Positions 31,151 to 43,237 of a stretch of DNA of 64,000 bases are shown here, piece after piece. The position numbers were made by a program, and so were the translations under genes. The notes beneath the pieces are model-generated. The model had not been told where the DNA came from, did no database searches, and saw nothing but the letters and a program-made list of their open reading frames with translations. Location: positions 109,639,977-109,703,976 of the forward strand of contig CM043949.1 in assembly GCA_014529385.2 (NCBI GenBank). The letters run 5' to 3'. This DNA is from Adiantum capillus-veneris. Its lineage: Eukaryota > Streptophyta > Polypodiopsida > Polypodiales > Pteridaceae. Positions within the stretch are counted from its first letter, which is position 1. Each line of letters begins with the position of its first letter.

Positions 31151-33622
31151 CTAAGGAGGTTAGGGAAGATTCAAAAGGAAGCCCTTTGGCACAGGAGATT
31201 AACCAATTGTTAGATGCAAGTATCATCTACCCTGTGAAGGAGTCAGAGTGGGTTTCCTCGATGGTTATCACTCCTAAGAAGAATGGGAAACGGCGGGTGT
31301 GCATCGACTACAAGCCATTGAATGTGGCAACAAGAGAAACCACTACCCATTTTTTTTTCAAGATGAAATCTTAAATCAAGTGGCTGGCCATGAAAGGCAC
31401 TCAATCATGGATGGGTTTTAGGGTACTTTTAGATAGGTATTGCATTTGAGGATCAGCTAAAGATGACGTATATCTCTCCATGGGGATGTTTTGCCTACCG
31501 TAGGATGCCGTTTGGGCTGGTGAATGCCTATGCCACCTTCCAAGACTAGATGAATAGGGTGTTTGGTCCCTACTTGGGCAGGTTCATTAGGGTTTTCATG
31601 GATGACATTGTGTGTTATATCTCAAGGGCGGATCATTTGTCGAGCGGCTATGTTTTCAGAGTCTTAATGAGGAAAGAGGTCAATTGAACCTTAAGAAGTG
31701 CAAGCTAGCATAGCCTCGAGTGCCATTGCTAGGCCATGTGGTGTTACAAAATGGAATTAAAGCAGATCCAGAGAAGTTCAAGGCTCTAGTCTAGATGGAG
31801 CCTCCCTCTAGTGCACAAGGTTTGGCCTCCTTTGTGCATAAGCTAAAGTATTTTCCGTGCTCTTTAGAAGAGGGCTCAGGAGGTGCATGGTTTTGAATGG
31901 GATGAAGAAGCTCAAGAAGATTTTGACAGGGTGAAGTAAATCTTGTGTGGGTTGCCAACAGTGTGTCCTCCCAACTGAAAAGATGATTTCAATGTGGCGG
32001 TGACGGTAAGTATCGTGGCTATTGGCACGGTGTTGCTACAAAAAGTAGGAAGGATCTATAAGACTATCTACTTTGAAATCAGGGTGATAGGTCCTGGAGA
32101 GGCAGTCTACATCAAAGCAGAGTAGTGGGTCATGACATTGGTTTTTGCTTGCAAGAAGTTCAAAGTGCATTTGATTATGCGGAAGTTTTATGTTTTGACA
32201 GCTAACAATTTGTTGCCTGAGGTAGTGTACACTTGAAGCCAGGGAAGTGAATCATGAAGTGGATGATAGAGTTGCAAAAGTTTGAGTTCAAGTTCAAGAT
32301 CGACCGCACTAGTGGATCCCATTTGGCAGACATTTTGGTCAGTAAGGTCATTGGTTTGCCTATTTATCCAAGGGTGGTACGAGATGAAGCCAAGGAGGAG
32401 CCATACTTGGTAGGAGCTTTTACCATGTGGTTTGATGGCGTGTATAGGAGGGTGATGCAGAAAGCAAGTGGAGGTGTGGTGATACACGATCCACACGGCA
32501 AGGTAATCTTCTCAAAGGCTTATGATTTGGAGTATTTCCACAACACCAACAATCAAGCGGAGTATCTCGCCTTCCGTCTAGGTTTGAAGCAATGTGTCAA
32601 ATTTGGCATTTCTAGGTTGGTAGTGAAGGATGTGCACTATTGGTGCAAAATCTGCCACAAGTGTCAGACTATGGGAGAGAGGTGTTTGATAGCCGAGTCG
32701 TAGGGAGCCGTCTCTCAAAATGCTTTTGAGAAGTGGGGTTTCAATGCCATCAGTCCACTCCCTAAGTCTACAAGTGGTGATAAGTATGTTGTGGTAGCCA
32801 TCGACTACCTCACCAGGTGGGTTGAGGCCAAAGCTGTGAAAGAGGTAAATGCACAGGTAGTAGCCTAGTTTGTCTTTGATAACATCTATTGCCATTTTGG
32901 AGTGACATGGGTGCTCATTTCTGAATGAGGCCAAGGATTTAGAAGCAAGCTTATGCAAGAATTGGTGGAGAAGCTAAGGATTCAGCATCGATTTTGCTCG
33001 CTATATCATCCCCAATGCAATGGTCTTATAGAGAGTGCCAATGGGCAGATCATTAAGATAATGATAAAGTATGTGCATAAGCAAGAAATAGAGTGGGAGA
33101 TCAATGTAGAGAAGTTCTTATGGGTGTACAGAATGTCCTACAAAGTGGTGGCCAACTTTACTCCATTCGAGTTGGTCTATGGTAAGGAGAAAGTGTTGCG
33201 AGTTCATGTGCAGCTATGAGCTTTGAAGGGTATGTGACACATCAATGCCACATCATAGGGGATCTTACAGGATAGGATTGTCTGCCTTGAGGCATTGCAG
33301 ATGGATAGGGAAGCAACAGCGGACTACTATGTGAAGCAACGAGAGAAGAGAGTTGTCAAAGTAAATGAGAGTCTGCTAGACAAGAAGATAGGAGAAGGAG
33401 ACCTGGTGATGAAGTACAAGAGATACTTGGACTTCACCTTTCAAAAGAAGTTCAATAAGAAGTGTACGAGTCCATACAAGGTACAGAAGGCCTTTTTGAA
33501 TGGGACCTATCAGTTGGTGAGGGCCAATGGTAAGCTTCTTAGGTGGAGGGTAAACGGTGTGTGGCTCAAGTTGTACTTTGACAAAGCAGTGGTGCCTAAC
33601 ATATGCATCAGATTGTAGCCAA
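31150..33622 (+). pseudogene. Tat-like Ty3/gypsy pol with two RNase H domains, decayed
   Basis: Pieces of pol follow in order across many stops and shifts. The RT starts INQLLDASIIYPVKESEWVS with PKKNGKRRVCIDYKPLN and has the catalytic FMDDIV near 31598. A connection/RNase H follows (about 31920-32230), then FEFKFKIDRTSGSHLADIL (32284). A second, archaeal-type RNase H spans 32419-32628 (WFDGVYRR, GGVVIHDPHGKV, NTNNQAEYLAFRLGL), the hallmark of the Tat lineage. This runs straight into the CC half of the integrase zinc finger (WCKICHKC, 32638), so the end of RNase H and the HH half are deleted. In the integrase core the first two catalytic Asp are lost (WGFNAISPLP; SE-stop-GQGF) and Glu remains (CNGLIESANGQ). 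A C-terminal domain ends near 33617. Gag and protease are missing at the 5' side. Confidence 0.8.
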
Positions 33623-33782
33623 GGGGGGTGGTAAACTGCCTAAAAATGTGCAGAGAGTGGAGGAGTCAAAAATTTGTACATAGCATGTACATATGACTGT
33701 TATGCGAGTGCTTTTGGTTGTTTGTTTTGTGTGACAATTTTTCAAGTTCTTTAAATATTCTTTTGGTCAAACATAAATCTTC

Positions 33783-33802
33783 GACGAGGGGGTGGGAAAT
33801 GA
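33783..33802 (+). promoter_or_regulatory. polypurine tract
   Basis: GACGAGGGGGTGGGAAATGA sits just before an LTR start TGGTCCATGCAAAG. It matches, with few changes, the tract of the gag-only element at 10401-10419 on the other strand. Confidence 0.8.
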
Positions 33803-34150
33803 TGGTCCATGCAAAGTTGTTCAAAGCTAGAAGTGGTGCTAAGACGTGCTATGGGTGCGTACAAGTGATGGGCAAAGGGCTTAAGCAGGTGTGGAGGACA
33901 TGGGCAGGACAAAGCCAGCAAAAACGTACATCTAATGCGATTTTTTTAGGCCAAGAATGCTCTAGGAAGTGCTAGTTGCGATGGAAAATCAAAGTGTCCA
34001 AAGTGTAGGGATAGTGCCCGGGAATGTAGTGCTCAAGATGCTCTAGAAGCCCGTCCAAACGGCTCGTAAAACGGAGTCATGACGGTGAGTAAGATATGGA
34101 TATCTAAAGATGAAGTAAAAACTGCAAAGATGGAAAAATTGGCTCCCACA
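33803..34150 (+). mobile_element. start of the Tat-like element's 3' LTR
   Basis: The sequence after the polypurine tract aligns with the first part of the 1.8-kb LTRs at 14729 and 10400 (minus strand). Shared landmarks include AAAGTTG, TTTTTTTAGGCCAA, GTGCTC..TGCTCTAGAAGC and ACGGCTCGT.AAACGGAG. Similarity fades after about 34140. The true right end is unknown. Confidence 0.65.
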
Positions 34151-35212
34151 ATGTGGTGTTCCATATGGCATATAAACCTATCAAGCTAATGACAAATTGG
34201 AATTATAAGCTTATATTTGGACCTAAGCTTGAAATGTACCATGTTTGTTGAGTGAAATCTAGCAATTTGGAAACATAGTATTCACTCAAAATGAGTCCCT
34301 GATTTTGGTAAAATAGAAAATCACTCACGACTTTGTATTATTTTCTATTTAGGGTATTAGGTACCCCAAAACTCAAGAAAGAAGAGTTACATAGTGATAA
34401 GTCCATAAACACACTCAAACTGCCTTTTGATTACAAAGACACATATTCTTCATAATGTGACTTTTACTAACAAATCAACAAAGAGAATTTTCCATAAATG
34501 GGTTATAGCTTCCAATACATAGGATTTCCATTGTTTAGAAGCATACCAACACCTTTAGAATTACCTATGCTAGCTATATAGCACTTTAGAGGTCACTAAG
34601 CTATCTAATACCAATTTCATGAAAATTGGCCTAAAATAGCACACTTTTTTTTTTGCTCAAAGGGGTCACCATATATAAAACCTTATTGTGTGTGTTTAAG
34701 GACTCTTTATAAAACCCTTTAGTTGTAAACTTTTCATTAAGAAAAGGGTCCCTTTTCCTATTCAACCTGTAATTTTTTTTTTCAACGTCCTTTTGAGTGA
34801 GAATATAGACTAAAAGAATCCCTGTTGTTGAACCCACATGATAGCCTTTTCTTTATTAGAGTTAAAACATGTTATTGAAACACAACTTTGAAGGTGTAAC
34901 CAGAAGCCCAAAAAAATTTTAATATTTTTCAAGGTCATAAGCTAGCTTTGTTAGTATAGAGCACTTTAGAACCTCCTTGGCATCTCAAGCAATAATTCTA
35001 GGAAGTTGACGAGTTAAGAGACACAAAAGTACCCAAGGATATAAAAGCGTCCTGTTATCAATCTAGTATTTATAGGCTATTCAATCCACCCCTCATTCGT
35101 TCTCATGTAGGGATGCCTAAAACAAGCTCAATTAGTTTTGTTTGTTTGTTAGAGAGAGTGATTCTTACTGTTACTAATTAGGCCAAAATGGATTGGCACT
35201 TAGTACCCTTTG
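34151..35212. other. AT-rich DNA, nothing recognised
   Basis: This may include the rest of the LTR on its left side and leader sequence of the element whose primer-binding site is at 35214 on its right side. No coding frame is supported. Confidence 0.4.
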
Positions 35213-35226
35213 TGGCTCTGATACCA
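35213..35226 (-). promoter_or_regulatory. orphan primer-binding site for initiator-Met tRNA
   Basis: On the minus strand it reads TGGTATCAGAGCCAC, the standard plant PBS complementary to the 3' end of tRNA-iMet. It is preceded by CTAACAAA, so an LTR ending in CTAACA would lie to the right, beginning TGTTAGGTTAG at 35229 on the plus strand. No gag is readable to the left and no second LTR was found. It marks the remains of an LTR element otherwise beyond recognition. Confidence 0.65.
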
Positions 35227-35228
35227 TT

Positions 35229-37344
35229 TGTTAGGTTAGAGTGGGTTAATTAGATTAACATTCATGAAGATCAAGATATTTCTTAACATAATAAGAGGTA
35301 ACCCATAACAAGCCAGAGATGAATACACTAAAATGTGTAGAAGAGATGGCTCCTTAAGTGGCACTAGCAAGAGCATCTAAAGAGCAATATAACCATGTGA
35401 GACTATAATGAAGCTCCCAAATCAGCCCCATGAAGCTAGGGGCCACTTTTGGTTACTAGTGTAACTCATTTGGCACAATCTACACCTCATAGACATCATA
35501 AATAGTCAGTAGGCTAGGTGCCACACGTGCTTTGGCTAGACAATAGAAGATGCACACCATGAGTTTGTGTATAGGACAAAGAACATGCCCAACAAGGATT
35601 GAGTAAGAGATAGAAAAAGGGAGAGATGGAGGTAGGGAAAGAGGGGGAAGAAGATCAAGGAGAAAGGGAAAGATTGAGCGATAGAGGTAGTTGTAAGAGG
35701 GAAAGATATATAATAATGTGCTTGTCTATGTCCTAGCCAATAGAGAGAATCAAATTAACTACTTTATGGAGATTACATACTTGAGAATCAAAGTCAAAAC
35801 CATTTTATAGGTGTTTTTTCTACTATTTGAAGTATTTTTGGGCACATATAGGAGATATTCTACACTTGTGAATGTGTCTTTGTGAATGTAGAATGACAAA
35901 TCATCACACAAGAGACACTTTGGCTAGCATCCTTGGAACACATGTTTTTTTCTTTCATCTAAAGGAGAAAGATGCAATAATTCAAAGCAAAGTCTTGACC
36001 ACATTATTAGTAAAAGTATATTATATTTGAAGCTAAAAGAGGCTTGGAATTAAAAATAGCTTAAATTGATTAGAAGCGCTACAATAACAATGTCATTCTT
36101 GGCATCCACAAGTTACAACATGCATTAAGATAGGATCTTAGTGACATATTTTGGATAGTGCAAACAATAATGTCAAAGTGAGTCTTCATCCATGAAGGTG
36201 TTTATTAGATACAATATTTCACCCATGTTGTTAGCATTAGATGTGTGATTAGAACATTTGTAAAGTGTGGAGGCAGAGTAGTATCAACAAAGTAACTAGA
36301 AATTCAGATACTTTAATCTTGAAAGGTGATCAAGATGAAAAGCATTACCTCCAAAAATAAAGAAAAGGGAACTCAATCAAATGAACCCACCAAAGAATCT
36401 CACTTATTAATTTAGATCCTTTCTTTTCTCTTCCACACTAACTACTTATATACACACGCTATCCTTGACTACATGCAGTGCCAATGCTGGCTAGATGATG
36501 GTGGTGGTTCATGCAGGAGCTTATTACTGTGGATATGCAGCATTGGACAAGTCCCCTTCTCTCACATAGATCTAGAGAGGAGGCCCAAGCTATGCGGTCT
36601 TCATTGATGCACTAATCCGCTAAATCATGGTTAATGATTGGTGGCAAACATACTTGTGTATCACACTAAGCACAACAAGTGCTCATTTACTCTGCCCTAG
36701 CTTCAAAATCATTAACTATGGTGAAGATACCTCTTCTTAGTCCTACTCAATCAATTGATAAATCATACTCGATATATAGTCTACAATCAACAAAGCAAGC
36801 AATGGTTCTCATCAATGAAAAGTACAGGCACGCACTCTAGACAACACACACAAAAGCAATGGAGAGATATGTTCTATCTACACACACAAGCATACACATT
36901 TTTTCACAAATCACACTTGCAATGCAAGAAAGAAACACCACACATACTCAATAGAGAATAGAAGAGAGTATAGAAGAAGACGAGCTCTTCATTACATCAA
37001 TACAGGTTACAATCCACGTTTGCAAGCCATGGAACCTTGAGCTTGCAGCTAAGAAGAAGAGAGATCTTGCTTAGAGATTAGGCCAAAAACCCCTTTCACA
37101 TTCTACAAGTATACCTAAAGTTGTAAACTACTTGTCTAGGTGGACAAAAACTAAAAGCAACTTATTTAGCCATAGAAATATTACATCACATCTGACATTG
37201 CCATTTCACTTCTCACAATATGTTACAAAAAATGCATGCAATGATTTGATGGCTCCCAAAACATTTTTTATCATTGTATTTGCAATTGGTAGCTCGAATG
37301 AGGACATAAACTTGTATGCTTGATCTGCTCCTTGTCCTCATTCT
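35229..37344. other. AT-rich DNA; left part probably an LTR remnant
   Basis: The left part should be the LTR belonging to the PBS at 35213, but its right end cannot be set. A GA-rich patch lies near 35600-35690. No gene is supported. Confidence 0.4.
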
Positions 37345-37570
37345 TGTTACCATGTACATGTGCTAGTGATGTCTGTGAACACATTTAGGACCGTCAGGGA
37401 ATTTTTCCCCTCACTAGGATGTTTTTTCCCTTGTGCATTGTGCATACGCCCATCACTCTAGGACTATCTTATCTTTCTTTTGTGCACTAAGCAGTACTAC
37501 TCTCTGTTGTGTGCCTTAAGCTTCTTCATCTTCTCCAAGCTATGTGTGTTTCACTGCAACCCTATTTTCA
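37345..37570 (+). mobile_element. 5' LTR of copia element 1
   Basis: A 226-bp LTR starts TGTTACCATGTACATGTG and ends ACCCTATTTTCAACA, directly followed by ATTGG and a tRNA-iMet primer-binding site. A diverged copy on the other strand lies at 54735-54961. Short LTRs of this size are usual for Ty1/copia. Confidence 0.8.
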
Positions 37571-37572
37571 AC

Positions 37573-37586
37573 AATTGGTATCAGAT
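37573..37586 (+). promoter_or_regulatory. primer-binding site of copia element 1
   Basis: TGGTATCAGATAGG follows the LTR end after two bases. The first ten bases match the 3' end of initiator-Met tRNA, as is typical of plant copia elements. Confidence 0.75.
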
Positions 37587-37954
37587 AGGTTGCATCCTCT
37601 TGGGCATAGTCCTCAATGTTGCCAGCACTTGCCTGCTCATTTTCTCCAATTTGGATAAGCTTTGGTGAGTGTTAGAAGGTCAACAAATACTTTAGGAAAG
37701 CTTATAGAGCTTTGTCTGCTTAGAATTTTCATTCAAGCTCATTTAGGCCTCTGTTTTCCACTATAGGCAGTACTACGCATGCAAATTTGTCCTTTTGTAC
37801 AAAATTTTGTCTGTGCAATTTTTTCCATAACATGCCCCTTATAGTCTTCTTTGGGTTGTGCTATATAGCATGTGTTAGTCCCGCTTTGTTTCTCTTCTTT
37901 TTGGGCAATTTTCACACCAAGTGCAATCATTTGGCATGGCTAAACAACATAGAT

Positions 37955-39400
37955 ATGTTCAAGATGTTTGCTACTGAGGATAAACTCGATGGAGACAATT
38001 ACCTAATGTGGGATTACATGATGCAACATGTTCTTTTGTCGAAGGGCATTTGCAATTTTGTGCAGGGCATTGATGTACGTCCAGATTCTATGGATACAAG
38101 CTTTGTTGAGGATGTTGCAATTTTGGTGGCAAGATTGTTGCTACTAGAGTTGTTTTATCTATAGCTGAGCACTCTAATTGGGATGTTTGCTCAGGCTCAT
38201 GCATCAATTGCATTATCTGTAAAGCACACTATTACTCCTCACATTCGTTCAACAAAATTTGCAAAACAGGCTTGGGATATTCTAGCTAGTCTTTATGCAA
38301 GTCACAATGAGGCTGAAATTGCATTGTTGCATTAATAGCTGTTTTTGAAGATTATGCATGAGAAAGATGACATGAACACTTTCCTTATTAGTATCAAGGA
38401 TATTAACGAGCAACTCATTTTTGCAGAGGCGAAGTCTTTTTTAACAGTTCACTTATGCAAACTATCCTTAATGCATTGCCAAATTCTTACCTGAATTTTG
38501 CTAGTACTTGGAGACTTTTGTTAGTACTTCGAGACTGATGACCCAAGGAAGTCTTGATGTTGTCCAATTTGATGCATTATGCATATTTCTATTGCAAGAG
38601 TCACTTTCAAGAAAGAACAGGACTAAACAACATGCATTTAAACAGACTTTTGTTGTTGCTAAAAAAAAAGGTGGTAACAACAATGTAGCCACTTCTCATG
38701 GTTCTTTTGCGAGTGGAAAATCACATGTTACTAATGCTTTTGTTGGCAGCACTTGGTATGGGAATTTTGGTAGAAATGAAAAAAAGAAGATGTGTTGTCA
38801 TTATTGCAAGGCCAATGATCACTTGATTAAGCAGTGTCCAAAAGTGAAGGGGCAAAAGAGGCTAAGAAGAAAGAGGTTAGCTCCAATACAAGTGTAGCTG
38901 TTGTAGAATTTTCTATGAAAGAAGATTGTGAAGTTGATGTAGATGCAAAGTGGGCATTTAGTGCAAAACGCGCTTATGATCCTTCTATCCATGATGCATG
39001 TATGTCAATTGCTATGGATCCACATGTGTGGTACTTTGATATTGGTGCTACAAAGCGCATTACCTCACATCATGACTTGTTTACCACTCTTGAGTCTGTC
39101 CCTCATGGGAATACAGTCACTTGTGCCAAAAATGCCTCTTATCTAGTCAAGGGAGCTAGAAAGATTGTGCTAAATGCTGCAAATGATAGTTCTTTCACAG
39201 TTGTTGATGCACTTTTTATACTTGGGATAAAAAAGAACCTTTTGTCTGTATATGCACTTGCTAGACTTGGTCATGTTGTGAAGTTTGTGGACATGTGGTG
39301 GCATAGAGATTTTGGCTTATGGGCAACTAGCAAATATGGGCATGCAGATTTTGGGGCGAGTATAGCAAGGGTTTCTTATGATCTTGATCCAATAGTGATA
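37955..39400 (+). pseudogene. Ty1/copia Gag and protease, truncated
   Basis: The gag opens near 37955 with KLDGDNYLMWDYMMQHVLL, the copia gag (UBN2-type) start. It continues through stop-broken segments (ALSVKHTITPHIRSTKFAKQ) to a zinc knuckle CHYCKANDHLIKQC near 38797-38838, a good CX2CX4HX4C. The protease follows with HVWYFDIGATKRITSHHDLF (39020-39080), then ANDSSFTVVDALFILGIKKN and LLSVYALARLGHVVKFVD. The active-site triplet is D-I-G instead of the usual D-S-G. Integrase, RT and RNase H are absent; the similarity ends near 39310-39400. At least two frame changes and several stops separate gag from protease. Confidence 0.8.
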
Positions 39401-41605
39401 ACCTCTTTATGGATCACATAAATTTGGTTGAAACTCTTTACAAAAACTACAAGAAGAAGGGCAAGCATCCACACACTGATGATGAGTCTCCTACTAGTGA
39501 AGAGACTCCAGCACTAATCGTGGGACTGTCCGTTGCTCCATTGCTGTTGCTAGGTACAAGTAGCATTGTGCCTCATGTGCTCCATATCAAGTGCGATACC
39601 TGCATTTAGTTCTTGAAATTTCTAATGCTAGCAATGGAAGATTAGGCATTATGGAGAAATTCAAAGTGCCTGAAGGCAAATTTAAGGATGACATCTGTAT
39701 AGAAAAGATGTTCAAGAAAAAGCTATTGATGCTGCTTAACTTATGGTCTATCATTGTGAGGGAAAAATTATGCATGTCCTACATGCAGGCGTCATTTCAC
39801 TAATAGGGATTGTCCTCCCACCCTTCACACATGTCAATTTTATATTGTTCTTTTGGAATGGAGGCGCCCTTGATGGTTGGCTAGAGAGATTGAGCAAGGA
39901 GGAGAAAAACCTCTTGTACAACAAGGCTATCGAAGGATGTCTAGGGTGCATCATTGATCAGATTCAAGCCAACATAGAGCATCATTCATTGATTGTTGCA
40001 CACCATCACCTTTTTGCATGCATACAAATGCACACATAATGACATCCATGGAAGTAAAATCATGATTTACTTTGGTTGGCATGGTGTCTATGTGGGCTCT
40101 TGCAATTGGGGGCAAGCTACCCTCTATTCCACTCAAAAGATATTTCTAGCTTTGCCAAACCTATTGTCATCCACATGTGGTGAGGAGTGGACAAAGCGAT
40201 ATTGGTAGTAGATTGCACTTGAATGCATATATATAAACCCACCAATTTTCACCAAATCCCAAGATACATATGCATTGGTGAGATATATACTGGAGTTTCC
40301 AAAGTACCTGCTTGAGGATGGAGACACCAATTATTGAGAGATAGGTGTCTAAGTACAAGGAATGCCTAGAGTTGGCCGTTGTACCAATTATAAAGGAGCA
40401 GAGAGAAGCACACAATCTCTTGGAAGGCTTGTGCAACTTAAAGTGGATAGACGGTGGATTATTTCCTACAATAGGTTCATGGACATTTGATGATTGATAA
40501 CACAAATCACATTTTTGTAACCCTATTTTTGGAACCCTCAAGCATCATAGATGAATACATTTGTCTTCCAATTATCGTCAATATTTATGGATGGTTTAAA
40601 TTTTTTGTGATGAGCATTAAATTTGTTTATATACTACCTCTTTGATATTGGTGGATGTTGTACTTCAAGTTAATGGTGTAGATTTTACTCATCTTTAAAC
40701 TTTGAATATGCTTTGATATGGTTTTTTGGATGTTGGTTCCGAGATTGATTATGATGAAGCGTAATGCATCGTGAAGGAGGAGTCCCACATGTTTGGCATG
40801 GAGGGACTATCATACTTTTTTGGATAGGTTGTTGAGCCCAAGGAGCTTCAGGGTGAGCCTCTTGACCAGAAGCAATGCGATGAGCTTTGTCCTTCATGGT
40901 GAACACTCTTTTCAAAGTGTTTGGACATGTTAAGCATGACTCACCTTTGAAGCTTTCAGACATGTAGCATAAGAGTTTGGCAAGGTAATTGTTGGTGTGT
41001 TTCATCCAAAAAGAGCGCACAATGCAAAAACAACAATTGGATCGCACTGTACTTTATACAACAGGTTTTTGTACAAGATATCTTGAGACAAAGGGTGAAC
41101 TAGGCAGGAAAACCACAGAAGACAAGTGTGGGCTTGGGAAGGGCCAAAGAAAGGTCCCAACAATGAAGAGAAGAGGCACCCCCTCCCAACAAAGAAAGAG
41201 GCCTATTTTGTGTTGCTAGAGGTTCATGATAAGATGTTGGAGATGGGGCCACCCAAGGGGCCACCTTGGTGAGTCAAGGGGAGATACAACTTTTCTAGAG
41301 GCAAACTTGCACAAAAAGAAGCATGGATAGCAGATCTTGAGTCTATCATGCCACAATATGAGGCCAAATATGGACCTCTTTCCCTAGCATTAGAGAACAA
41401 TGTCTTTGGTAGCAAGCCATTGGCTAATGAGTATGAGTGCCAAGGCATATGAACCACAATATTTTGTAATATTTATGGCAAATCATGATTACCATTGAGC
41501 CCCTGTTTTGTAATCACAAGTATTCATATAAATGAAAAAACATATTTAACAAGTCTCTATACTTCAATCTTTGCTCTATCAATTTGTATATGTTTTAGGA
41601 CTAAT
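39401..41605. other. unassigned segment
   Basis: The first few hundred bases may be decayed copia integrase, but no integrase motif can be read. Open frames up to 124 codons occur on both strands, none with recognisable motifs. No repeat or RNA gene is seen. Confidence 0.4.
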
Positions 41606-42090
41606 CACCACAAAATGGGCCACGGGCACATACTTTTGTCTACACCGACATGCACAAAGAACAAGAGAAAAGAGAGGGGAAGGGGAAAACGATGTCGAAA
41701 ACGGGGGGCAATGGCTTCCAATTGCTTAACCAAAGAGTACACCTACTCTTGTACACCACAAATGGTGAGCTTGCAAAAAAACGGCCCCCAAGGGCTCACT
41801 CTTGCCTTCTCTAGCACTTTACTGTTCCAAAAACAACGGAAAATCCCTTAAAATAATTACAAAAAGTGGTTTATAGGGGAGCCCTGCCCATTTTGAGCAA
41901 GTTTTATTTGATTGGACCCCTTGGGAGGCTCCATTTAATAATTTTCCACAAGGCTTAGACTCCTTGGATCAACTCTCTCTCATCCTCTCTCACATTGCAT
42001 GCTTCTATGATTGAGGATGAGGGGCACTAGCGCTAGCGCTCCCTACACATTTTCCTTCAAAAATATGGCGGCACATGGCCCGTGTGAAAC
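41606..42090 (-). repeat. dispersed repeat R2, copy 2
   Basis: Inverted copy of 19038-19520, ending at the same TTTGTGGTG boundary (41606). It carries the palindromic GCGCTAGCGCTAGTGCC in place of CACTAGCGCTAGTGCC. Beyond the boundary the two loci differ completely, so TTTGTGGTG is a real end of the repeat. Confidence 0.75.
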
Positions 42091-42255
42091 GACCCCTTCC
42101 GAGCGCTACTGCCATGTCCTCACCTTGCACGAGCCACCCACGGTCGCCCACCATCGTTGGCCGACACCGATGTGTCACCATTGGCCAAAACCGCAGAACT
42201 ATGCCCCAAGGGCCGTCTCCCACAACGCGCCACCAAGCAGTGCCTGTGGGACGCA

Positions 42256-43237
42256 TGTCTAACCTCACTATCCTATCTTATTGCAGTATTAGCGAGAACC
42301 ACGATTAATTTGTCAAACCATGGGACGAAGTTGGCTCGACTAGTGCATAGAGGCTACAAGAGGTTGTCAATCTCTTGGAAAACAACTAACAACTTGCATC
42401 TAACTCAAGCTACACTCAAGTGACTGAAATCACCAAAAGCCAATCGCTCATCGACAAGCAAATCACGTCTGTTACAGCATCAAATGACATCCAAACGTAA
42501 CGGAACTTCTAGGACAAGTTTATAAGACCCAAACACACATGCCTATGGCCTCAAACCCCACTTTAAGTCAAGTTCCAAAATCGCGATTATTAACAGCAGT
42601 GGATATTTTACCTAGTCATTTTCGACCCAGAATGCATCTAAATGCTTAGCAATGATGCCCCAATACCCCGCCTATGCTTAGTTTTCGATTTAAAAGTATA
42701 AATTCCTAGTTATGATGAAATTAGGCAGCTGGTCAGTGACGCCAAAAGCTACGAAATATTGTGAACTGCTTACATCAATGTGTAGAGCTCTTACCTGCGG
42801 TTGCAATGCAACAAACGCATTTGCAATGTGACAACCAGAGATGGAGTAGGAAGCGCGAGAAGGAGAGAAGTGAGTGTTGTTAGCTCACGCTGTGTATTTC
42901 TTATCCAAAAACTTAATAAAATCTTTACAAAGTTGGCTTTTATACCTTAGCCAATGTCTAAAATGTGTAATGTCTGGTGCCCAAGACCTTTGAGACTCCA
43001 CACTTATTGTATCTGCAACCTAAGTACATGTTCTTTACAACTTGGAACTCCCATTGAGCTCGTAACACATTAAAATATCACAATGGCTTGAAATAAATCG
43101 AGAATTTACAATACGTTACCATTTTGGGAAAATGTGTAACTCCAGTCTTTACTGCTTCTTCACTTTGATTTTCGATGTGCATTCGTATGTCTTCAGTCTT
43201 TAGTAGCTTCTGTTAACTGACGTTGACTGAGTTAACA
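42256..43237 (-). mobile_element. LTR related to the coiled-coil element's LTR, with a different U3
   Basis: On the minus strand the LTR starts TGTTAACTCAGTCAACG at 43237, after the purine tract AATAGAAAGGGGGAA (43238-43252), and ends GTGAGGTTAGACA at 42256. From 42256 to about 42960 it matches 22989-23700 closely. The U3 part (42960-43237) does not match. A TATA box GGTATAAAAGCC lies at 42935-42946. The U3 start holds an inverted repeat GTTAACTCAGTCAACG..CAGTTAAC. Confidence 0.75.
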
